A stretch of DNA of 17,834 bases. It comes from Oscillospiraceae bacterium. GTDB taxonomy: Bacteria > Bacillota > Clostridia > Oscillospirales > Ruminococcaceae. This document shows positions 13,292-17,834 of this stretch, in pieces (the stretch's first letter is position 1; every line of letters begins with the position of its first letter). The notes under the pieces are model-generated. The model was given only the letters and a program-made list of their open reading frames with translations. It was not told the DNA's origin and ran no database searches. Where the stretch lies: assembly GCA_016296485.1 (NCBI GenBank), contig JAEDJF010000024.1, positions 1-17,834 on the forward strand, in the 5' to 3' direction. The position numbers were made by a program, and so were the translations under genes.

Positions 13292-14017
13292 CTATTTTAC
13301 TACGGTCCCGGGCTTATCCTCGAAGGTTGAAAGAACTTCGATAACGACTTTTTCACGCTTTGCGAGCTCAATACAGGGGATATGGAGCACCTGAGCACCG
13401 CTTTGAGCAAGCTTGAGCATCTCGTCGTAGCTGATAACGTCGTACTTTTTTGCGCCGTGCTCAAGTCGCGGGTCGGCGGAATAGACCCCGTCCACGTCCT
13501 TATATATCCGGCAGGCGTCGGCGTGAAGCGCCGCCGCCAAAGCGACGGCGGTGGTGTCCGAGCCGCCCCGACCGAGGGTTGTAATATCGTTTCGGGCGTC
13601 CGTCCCTTGGAAGCCCGCCGCGATTACAATATTGCCTTTTTGAAGCTCGGAAAGAATCCTTTCCGTATCAATCCTAAGTATTTTTGCGTTTCCGTGGACG
13701 CTTTCGGTGAAAACGCCCATTTGCCATCCGGCAAGGGAAACTGCGGGAAAGCCCAGCTCCCCGACAGCCATTGCGAGAAGCGCGGAGGAGGCAGATTCGC
13801 CCGTGGCAAGCAGGGCGTCAAGCTCCCTTTTTGAGGGAGCAGGGCCGATTTCCGCAGCTTTTTTAAGAAGCTCGTCGGTGGTGTCTCCCTGGGCGGAGAC
13901 TACCGCCACAACGCTGCTTCCGGCGGAAGCGGCGTCGGTAATTATTTTTGCGGCGCGAAAGAGCTTTTCGCGGTCCGCAACGGAGGTGCCGCCGAATTTT
14001 TGTATAATAATGCCCAT
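13292..14017 (-). CDS. Aspartate kinase, catalytic domain only (no ACT domains)
   Basis: Aspartate kinase phosphorylates L-aspartate with ATP, the first step to lysine, threonine, methionine and diaminopimelate. The 241-residue protein has the amino-acid-kinase core: KFGGTSVAD (7-15), GESASS near 73-78, GFQGTDARNDITTLGRGGSD (135-154) and YKDVDGVYSADPR (172-184). It stops after STFEDKPGTVVK, exactly where usual enzymes continue into two ACT domains of about 160 residues. A TAG stop and a terminator within 60 bases rule out a frameshifted ACT tail. ACT domains give allosteric feedback, so this enzyme is probably feedback-insensitive or regulated in trans. GAGGTAG precedes the ATG. An ACT-domain protein gene lies about 200 bases upstream on the same strand. 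Confidence 0.9.
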   Translation of the reverse strand: MGIIIQKFGGTSVADREKLFRAAKIITDAASAGSSVVAVVSAQGDTTDELLKKAAEIGPAPSKRELDALLATGESASSALLAMAVGELGFPAVSLAGWQMGVFTESVHGNAKILRIDTERILSELQKGNIVIAAGFQGTDARNDITTLGRGGSDTTAVALAAALHADACRIYKDVDGVYSADPRLEHGAKKYDVISYDEMLKLAQSGAQVLHIPCIELAKREKVVIEVLSTFEDKPGTVVK

Positions 14018-14039
14018 ATATCTACCTCAAAAATATATC

Positions 14040-14086
14040 AAGGCGCTTTGCGCCTTTTCAGGTCTTAAAGAGGAAACTTCCTCTTT
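14040..14086 (-). promoter_or_regulatory. Two hairpins in the aspartate kinase leader
   Basis: On the minus strand AAAGAGGAA/TTCCTCTTT (14086-14067, a 20-bp near-palindrome with a 2-base centre) is followed by AAGGCGC/GCGCCTT (14056-14040, 3-base loop). They lie between about 23 and 70 bases before the start codon. Neither has a T-run. I see no lysine riboswitch signature and no clear promoter in 14087-14168. Confidence 0.4.
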
Positions 14087-14168
14087 GCCATATTATTCAA
14101 AAGGGCATAAATTTGCTAAAGTGCAAAATAGTTCGGAAAATCCGGGGCAAAACTTAAAAAAGAGCAGG

Positions 14169-14194
14169 AAAAAGGCGGTCTTGCGACCGCCAAA
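14169..14194 (-). terminator. Intrinsic terminator of the ACT-domain gene
   Basis: On the minus strand GGCGGTC (14191-14185) and GACCGCC (14180-14174) pair around a GCAA loop and are followed by TTTTT. It separates the ACT gene from the aspartate kinase gene. Confidence 0.85.
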
Positions 14195-14217
14195 GGGAAA
14201 AGAAAAGATAGAAATTT

Positions 14218-14664
14218 TTATTTTACTCCCGTAAGACTCCGGCAGTTTATTACGCCGTCAATGGCGCGGAGCGCCTCTCGGAGAGAGTGCTCGTCGGTGC
14301 GAAGCCCACGGGTGGCGAAGGAAATGGTGACGGGCGCGGCGCCGTCAACAGGAATGTTCTGGTTAATTGTGAGCACGTTGGCGCCGTATTTTGAAAGCTC
14401 GGCGAGCACGTTGGAGAGCACGCCCGGAACGTCCATAAGGGTGAGATAGTAGGTGACGAGCCGCCGCTCCTGCTCCTCGTCGTAAACGGCAACGCCGTCC
14501 TTGTATTTATAATAGGCGCTGCGGCTTATCCCCGCCATTCTTGCGGCTTCAGAGGAGTTTTTGGCTTTGCCCTGTGAAAGGAGCTTTTTGGCTTCAATCA
14601 CCTTGAGAAGCACCTCCGGAAGGAGGTCAGCCTCCACAATTATCTTTAATTCTTCCCCAGACAA
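14218..14664 (-). CDS. ACT domain-containing protein (UPF0735/PheB-type)
   Basis: A 148-residue cytosolic protein. The N-terminal half (about 15-65) has a helix-turn-helix-like segment with SEAARMAGISRSAYYKYKDGV. The C-terminal ACT domain (about 69-147) starts with RLVTYYLTLMDVPGVLSNVLAELSK (ACT strand, then the turn DVPGVL, where amino acids usually bind) and ends with INCRSLTGVK. Members of this family are often found beside homoserine dehydrogenase or prephenate dehydratase genes and are thought to sense amino acids. Here it lies just upstream of an aspartate kinase that lacks ACT domains, making regulation in trans an attractive but untested idea. The start is TTG at 14664, behind GGAGGTG. 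Confidence 0.87.
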   Translation of the reverse strand: MSGEELKIIVEADLLPEVLLKVIEAKKLLSQGKAKNSSEAARMAGISRSAYYKYKDGVAVYDEEQERRLVTYYLTLMDVPGVLSNVLAELSKYGANVLTINQNIPVDGAAPVTISFATRGLRTDEHSLREALRAIDGVINCRSLTGVK

Positions 14665-14671
14665 TTTTGTG

Positions 14672-14678
14672 CACCTCC
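14672..14678 (-). promoter_or_regulatory. Ribosome binding site that fixes the ACT-protein TTG start
   Basis: On the minus strand GGAGGTG ends seven bases before TTG at 14664. No ATG lies near this site in the frame. Confidence 0.8.
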
Positions 14679-14707
14679 AAAAAACAAATGTTTATATGAT
14701 AAAAACA

Positions 14708-14736
14708 AATATAGCACTAAACATTTCGATTTGCAA
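14708..14736 (-). promoter_or_regulatory. Promoter of the ACT-domain gene
   Basis: On the minus strand TTGCAA (14736-14731) and TATATT (14713-14708) are 17 bases apart. A 9-bp inverted repeat, TAAACATTT/AAATGTTTA (14718-14726 and 14686-14694), flanks the -10 and could be an operator. Confidence 0.65.
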
Positions 14737-14778
14737 GAGCTTCAGGGTGAAAAAATGAAAGTTTTTTGCCTTGAAAAT

Positions 14779-15672
14779 TCAAACGCCTTCCAAATCAAAG
14801 GGAGGGATGAAGCTCTCGCCAACGGTGCCGCCCTCCTGGACGAAAGCGTTTTCAATCCCAAGGGAGAGGGCAAAATCAATGGCGCTTTCGTATTCCTCGT
14901 CGGAAACGGTTCTCGAAAGCTCCGGGAAGCGTTCGTCGGAACAAAGGGGGGTGTATTGGTTCATAATGCTTATCCAGATCTTGTTACCGTAAGTTTCGTA
15001 AAGATAGCGGAGCACGTTTTTCGTGTCCTCAAGATGCCCCGGGAGCATAAGATGCCGAACGATAACGCCCCGGCGCATTATTCCGTCGTCATCAAAAACG
15101 GCTTCGCCGGTTTGGGCGACCATCTGCGCAAGAGCGGCGGAGGCAATTTCAAAATATTTCGCCGCGCCGGAAAGCGCTTTCGCAAGGGAATCGTCGAAAT
15201 ATTTGAAATCCGTGAGCCAGATGTCGGCATAGTCCCGAACCGCCGCGACGCTTTCCGAAAGCTCCCAGCCGCCGGTGTTCCAGACTATCGGAAGGGAAAG
15301 CCCGCCTGCGCGGGCAAGGTCCAGAGCTTTCATAATTTGGGGAGCATAGTGCATGGGGGTGACGAGATTTATGTTGTTTGCGCCCTTTGCCTGAAGCTCA
15401 AGAAAAATTTCCGAAAGGCGCTCGTTTGTGATTTCCTTTCCGGCTTCGCCCCGGCTTATTTCCCGGTTTTGGCAAAAAACGCAGCGCATGGTGCAGCCGG
15501 AAAAAAACACAGTCCCGGAGCCGCTTTCGCCGGAAATGCAAGGTTCCTCCCAAAAATGGAGAGCGGCCCTCGCCACCTTTGCAAGGCTTTTTCCGCCGCA
15601 GAAACCGGCTTTGTTTTCGCTTCGTCTCGCAAGGCATTTTCTCGGACAAAGACGGCATTCGGAAAGCTCCAT
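14779..15672 (-). CDS. PflX-like radical SAM protein (pyruvate formate-lyase activating enzyme homologue)
   Basis: A 297-residue radical SAM protein of the COG1313/PflX type. The N-terminal cysteines C6, C9, C13 and C25 lie in CRLCPRKCLARRSENKAGFCG. The cluster motif C60-x3-C64-x2-C67 is in GCTMRCVFCQNREIS, preceded by the family stretch EEPCISG and SGTVFFSGC. Later strands read NINLVTPMHYAPQIM, LPIVWNTGGWE and DIWLTDFKYF, typical of this group. Family members resemble glycyl-radical activases but most have no known substrate, and there is no glycyl radical enzyme gene in the window. The ATG follows AAAAGGAGG by about eight bases. A promoter lies at 15708-15736. No clear terminator is present before the ACT-gene promoter. 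Confidence 0.87.
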   Translation of the reverse strand: MELSECRLCPRKCLARRSENKAGFCGGKSLAKVARAALHFWEEPCISGESGSGTVFFSGCTMRCVFCQNREISRGEAGKEITNERLSEIFLELQAKGANNINLVTPMHYAPQIMKALDLARAGGLSLPIVWNTGGWELSESVAAVRDYADIWLTDFKYFDDSLAKALSGAAKYFEIASAALAQMVAQTGEAVFDDDGIMRRGVIVRHLMLPGHLEDTKNVLRYLYETYGNKIWISIMNQYTPLCSDERFPELSRTVSDEEYESAIDFALSLGIENAFVQEGGTVGESFIPPFDLEGV

Positions 15673-15707
15673 CTGAAAGACCTCCTTTTAGGAATTTACC
15701 GGAAACC

Positions 15708-15736
15708 ACTATAACATAACTGTCACTTGTTCGCAA
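15708..15736 (-). promoter_or_regulatory. Promoter of the radical SAM gene
   Basis: On the minus strand TTGCGA (15736-15731) and TATAGT (15713-15708) have a 17-base spacer. The start would be about 30 bases before the ATG. Confidence 0.72.
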
Positions 15737-15758
15737 GAAAAAGTTACACATTGTTCAC

Positions 15759-15787
15759 TTTACTACTTTGATTGTTTGTTATATAAT
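15759..15787 (+). promoter_or_regulatory. Upstream promoter of the ATP synthase operon
   Basis: TTTACT (15759-15764) and perfect TATAAT (15782-15787) are 17 bases apart. It is weaker than the second promoter 76 bases downstream; either or both may serve the operon. Confidence 0.5.
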
Positions 15788-15834
15788 AGAATAAAATAAG
15801 TCCGGCATTTTGTTAAAAATATAACAGATTTTTG

Positions 15835-15863
15835 TTTACATGATTTGCTTTCTGTGATATAAT
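15835..15863 (+). promoter_or_regulatory. Main promoter of the ATP synthase operon
   Basis: TTTACA (15835-15840) and perfect TATAAT (15858-15863) have a 17-base spacer, preceding a leader of about 107 bases. The 300-base gap 15673-15976 holds only promoters and this leader. Confidence 0.8.
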
Positions 15864-15894
15864 ATTTAAGTCTTCGGGCGGTTTTTCGGCGCCT

Positions 15895-15922
15895 TTGCGG
15901 ACGCTTTGACAATTGTCCGCAA
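15895..15922 (+). promoter_or_regulatory. Stem-loop in the ATP synthase operon leader
   Basis: TTGCGGAC (15895-15902) pairs with GTCCGCAA (15915-15922) across a 12-base loop. No T-run follows. It may protect the 5' end or act in regulation; function unknown. Confidence 0.4.
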
Positions 15923-15976
15923 GGGAAAGAATTTGCGGCGAAAATGTGAATATATGTGCTTGGGAGGGAAACGGCA

Positions 15977-16318
15977 ATGGAAAAATGGGTAATACTTATT
16001 TTTGTTGCCGTGTTCCTTGTTTGCAGCTTTTTTGTCAAGAGATTTATGATAAGGATGATAAATTCTGCTGAAAGGCAAAGCGCGGTCGCGGCGATTAACT
16101 CGAAAGAAGATTCTCCCCTTGACTATTGGCAGGAGAGCGGAAACAGCCGGAAGTTTGAAAACGCCGACTATCCGCTTCCGGAGGAGGATTTTTTTGAAAA
16201 CGAAATGACCGAGCTCCCGAGCCTTGAGGAGGCGCTTTCTGGGCTTTCCGAAAGCGAAGCGGAGGAAATAATGAAAATTGCCGAAATTTCAAACGGGGAG
16301 GATGAGCACGGTGAATGA
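15977..16318 (+). CDS. Small unknown single-pass membrane protein leading the ATP synthase operon
   Basis: A 113-residue protein of no family I recognise. The N-terminal helix, about residues 4-20 (WVILIFVAVFLVCSFFV), is a membrane anchor, followed by KRFMIR as a positive cytoplasmic edge. The remaining 90 residues are acidic and low in hydrophobicity (EEDFFENEMTELPSLEEAL, EAEEIM) and probably form a soluble tail or helix. The ATG at 15977 lies eight bases after GGGAGGG; an in-frame GTG at 15956 lacks such a site. It overlaps the AtpZ-like gene by eight bases, so it is translated as part of the ATP synthase operon, where assembly or regulation is the natural guess. Confidence 0.75.
   Translation: MEKWVILIFVAVFLVCSFFVKRFMIRMINSAERQSAVAAINSKEDSPLDYWQESGNSRKFENADYPLPEEDFFENEMTELPSLEEALSGLSESEAEEIMKIAEISNGEDEHGE
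16295..16301 (+). promoter_or_regulatory. Ribosome binding site that decides the AtpZ-like start
   Basis: GGGGAGG ends nine bases before GTG at 16311, a workable distance. It immediately abuts ATG at 16302, which is too close, so GTG is preferred. Confidence 0.6.
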
Positions 16319-16598
16319 GAGAAACGGCGGTCTCAGCTTTAACAAAATAGCGAAAGCCGCAACGATGATATTCCAGGTTTCTCTGAGCGCCGTTTGTCCA
16401 ATAATAATACTGCTCTCCGTAGGAATATGGCTCGACGGAAAATACGGAAACGGGGGACATTGGTTCGCCGTTGCCGGAATACTTATAGGTATATATTCCG
16501 CGTACCGCAGCACCTATTATCTCATTAAGGACGCTTTTTTTGATAAGGAGAAAAAAGAGGAAAACAATGGCGAGACTCCTTCAAAATCTGATGAATGA
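16311..16598 (+). CDS. AtpZ/AtpI-like F0F1-ATPase accessory subunit
   Basis: A 95-residue membrane protein with two helices (about 18-40 and 51-72) joined by a short loop, GIWLDGKYGNGGHWFAVAGILIG. The WLD-x-K loop and the following Gly-rich helix are typical of the small AtpZ/AtpI-like family (PF09527) found at the front of ATP synthase operons, which has been linked to Mg2+ or Ca2+ handling and c-ring assembly. The C-terminal tail is charged. The GTG start overlaps the preceding gene; the 3' end overlaps the AtpI-like gene by 32 bases. The start choice (16311 rather than 16302) affects only three residues. Confidence 0.82.
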   Translation: MNERNGGLSFNKIAKAATMIFQVSLSAVCPIIILLSVGIWLDGKYGNGGHWFAVAGILIGIYSAYRSTYYLIKDAFFDKEKKEENNGETPSKSDE

Positions 16599-17004
16599 GT
16601 ACGACGGGGAGGAAGATTCCCGGATACTCAATATAAAAAACGTGCGCCTCGGGGCTTTGCTCCTTTGCGTTCTCTGTGAAGCGGCGGCGCTTTTTTTCAC
16701 GGACTGGAAAATTTTCGGCGCCGGTCTTATCCTCGGCGGCGGCGTTGCCCAGCTTCTTTTCCGCCAGCATGAGCTCGGAATCGGAAAGATGTTCGGCGGC
16801 GGAGACCCGAAAAAAATAACGGTCTCCAACTATTTTTTACGGCTTCTTATTCGAGGCGTAGCCGTTTTCGCGGCTATTAAAAACCCGAATGTAAGCATAT
16901 TGGGGTGCGTTCTCGGGCTTTTGAGCATATCCTATGCAATTTATGCTCTTGCTTTTTTGAACGCATTCTTACATAGGAAAAACCGGAAAGGAGGTATAGG
17001 ATGA
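16567..17004 (+). CDS. atpI: ATP synthase subunit I-like protein (AtpI)
   Basis: A 145-residue protein with four predicted membrane helices (about 26-44, 49-66, 90-105 and 110-133), matching the AtpI/subunit I family (PF03899), which aids assembly of the c-ring. The N-terminus MARLLQNLMNEYDGEED is cytoplasmic and charged. The C-terminus HRKNRKGGIG is basic. ATG at 16567 follows AGAGG by six bases; an in-frame TTG at 16540 lacks one. The stop overlaps the atpB ATG (ATGA), and the atpB ribosome binding site GGAGG lies inside this gene. Sequence similarity in this family is low, so the call leans on topology and position. Confidence 0.75.
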   Translation: MARLLQNLMNEYDGEEDSRILNIKNVRLGALLLCVLCEAAALFFTDWKIFGAGLILGGGVAQLLFRQHELGIGKMFGGGDPKKITVSNYFLRLLIRGVAVFAAIKNPNVSILGCVLGLLSISYAIYALAFLNAFLHRKNRKGGIG

Positions 17005-17819
17005 ATATTTGTATGAATATAAACATCTCCCAGGTTGAGCAGGGCTTTTCAATAGGCTCTTTCCCGATAACGAACACGATGGTATGGACTCTCCTTATAG
17101 TCGTGGTGCTTTCGGCGGTGTTCATCTGGCTTGGGAGCGGGCTTAAGGTAAAACCCACCGGCAAAAAGCAGGTAGTGGCGGAAATGATCTACGGCGCAAT
17201 AAGCAATATGGTAGATGAAACGATGGGTCCGGGACATAAGGCTTTTACTCCTTATTTTATCGCTCTTTTCGCGTTTCTTCTTGCGTCAAACTTAAGCGGC
17301 GTCTGGGGTCTCGGAATTATTAGACCGCCAACGGCGGATATTGTAACTCCGCTCGCGCTTGCAATCCTCACCTTTATTCTTACGCAGGCAAACAGCATCC
17401 GGGTAAACGGTGTCAAAGCTTATTTCAAGAGCTTCTTTGAGCCTGTGGCTCTCCTTTTCCCGATAAACCTTATCGGTGAAATCGCGAACCCTGTGTCTCT
17501 TACCTTCCGTATGTTCGGAAACCTTTTGGGCGGACTTGTAATCGGAACGCTTGTCTATGCAATGCTCATCGGCAACAACGCCGTGCCGGCATGGATTGCG
17601 GTGGCGGCGGTGGTCCTCACCGTTTTGCTTCTTACGAGCCAGTACAAAAAGCTCAAGACCCTCAGCAAGAGCAAGAAGAAAATGGTTATGGGTCTTGCGG
17701 TGCTCTGTATGCTCCCGCTTTTCGCAATGGTCTTCGTCCACGCCTATTTCGACGTGTTCGCGGGCTGTCTCCAGGCGTATATTTTCTGTATGCTTTCGAT
17801 GATTTTCATCTCAGCATAA
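17001..17819 (+). CDS. atpB: ATP synthase F0 subunit a
   Basis: Subunit a forms the two half-channels that let protons (or Na+) reach the c-ring. The 272-residue protein is complete, ending in TAA at 17817-17819. The essential arginine is R170 in NPVSLTFRMFGNLLGG, and the conserved last-helix segment VHAYFDVFAGCLQAYIF contains Q258. Other landmarks are the first helix TMVWTLLIVVVLSAVFIW (26-43), the stretch PYFIALFAFLLASNLSG (84-100) and the IGEIANP loop (158-164). A lysine-rich cytoplasmic loop, QYKKLKTLSKSKKK (214-227), lies between the last helices. GGAGG lies eight bases before the ATG, and the stop of atpI overlaps the start. Genes for subunits c, b, delta and the F1 sector should follow beyond the right edge. 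Confidence 0.97.
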   Translation: MNICMNINISQVEQGFSIGSFPITNTMVWTLLIVVVLSAVFIWLGSGLKVKPTGKKQVVAEMIYGAISNMVDETMGPGHKAFTPYFIALFAFLLASNLSGVWGLGIIRPPTADIVTPLALAILTFILTQANSIRVNGVKAYFKSFFEPVALLFPINLIGEIANPVSLTFRMFGNLLGGLVIGTLVYAMLIGNNAVPAWIAVAAVVLTVLLLTSQYKKLKTLSKSKKKMVMGLAVLCMLPLFAMVFVHAYFDVFAGCLQAYIFCMLSMIFISA

Positions 17820-17834
17820 AATTTCCGCCGTAAA

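Noticed and set aside
13292..14017. Aspartate kinase as a frameshifted full-length gene
   Set aside because: The next downstream bases are a stop, a 18-base gap and a bidirectional terminator; no ACT-coding sequence is found in any frame there.
14018..14168. Lysine riboswitch or T-box before the aspartate kinase gene
   Set aside because: The 150 bases are too short for a lysine riboswitch, and neither its conserved junction sequences nor the T-box motif TGGNACCGCG is visible.
14731..15714. 327-codon plus-strand open frame across the radical SAM gene
   Set aside because: It is the complement of a gene with an intact CxxxCxxC motif and its own promoter, and has no domain of its own.
15956..16318. 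GTG at 15956 as the start of the small membrane protein
   Set aside because: No Shine-Dalgarno precedes it, and the good GGGAGGG site lies between it and the ATG at 15977.
16302..16598. ATG at 16302 as the start of the AtpZ-like gene
   Set aside because: The GGGGAGG site directly abuts it, leaving no room; GTG at 16311 is better placed. It cannot be fully excluded.

Overview
The window reads as a chromosomal stretch of a moderately GC-rich Clostridia-type Firmicute, probably Oscillospiraceae/Ruminococcaceae-like. This is inferred from strong AGGAGG Shine-Dalgarno sites, several TTG and GTG starts, sigma-A promoters with 17-18 bp spacers, many intrinsic terminators, a PASTA-kinase-type gene of the zinc-ribbon class common in that group, a UPF0735 ACT protein and an AtpZ/AtpI-led ATP synthase operon. 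There is no sign of phage, insertion sequence or CRISPR. Most genes are housekeeping or small accessory units.

Left part (1-2054, mostly minus strand): the first codons of a possible acetyltransferase gene behind a structured leader; a tRNA-Asp(GTC)/tRNA-Thr(GGT) operon with a perfect-consensus promoter and a terminator; and mtaB, a tRNA methylthiotransferase. Divergent from mtaB, on the plus strand, are a GNAT acetyltransferase and a large YgfK-type flavin/iron-sulfur oxidoreductase. The YgfK gene stands alone, without its usual purine-catabolism partners.

Centre (5657-11821): a roughly 390-base AT-rich intergenic region with palindromes, a GNRA-capped hairpin and a pair of near-identical 15-bp direct repeats leads into padR - rlmB - an 874-aa membrane protein. 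That protein is recognisably built like a P1B-type ATPase but has lost the DKTGT, CPx, HP and GDGxND signatures. After a terminator and a new promoter comes a zinc-ribbon/kinase-fold/TM/two-PASTA protein that has lost the VAIK lysine, HRD aspartate, catalytic asparagine and DFG aspartate. Two neighbouring, intact-looking pseudoenzymes, one a pseudo-pump and one a pseudo-receptor-kinase, are the most unusual content of the window.

Right part (11822-17834): an autoregulated-looking tetR - iron-sulfur flavoprotein operon with two 16-bp operators; a bidirectional terminator; then, on the minus strand, a short aspartate kinase lacking its ACT domains, a stand-alone ACT-domain protein and a PflX-like radical SAM protein. 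On the plus strand the ATP synthase operon begins: a small unknown membrane protein, an AtpZ-like protein, an AtpI-like protein and a complete atpB, all overlapping. The rest of the operon lies beyond the window.
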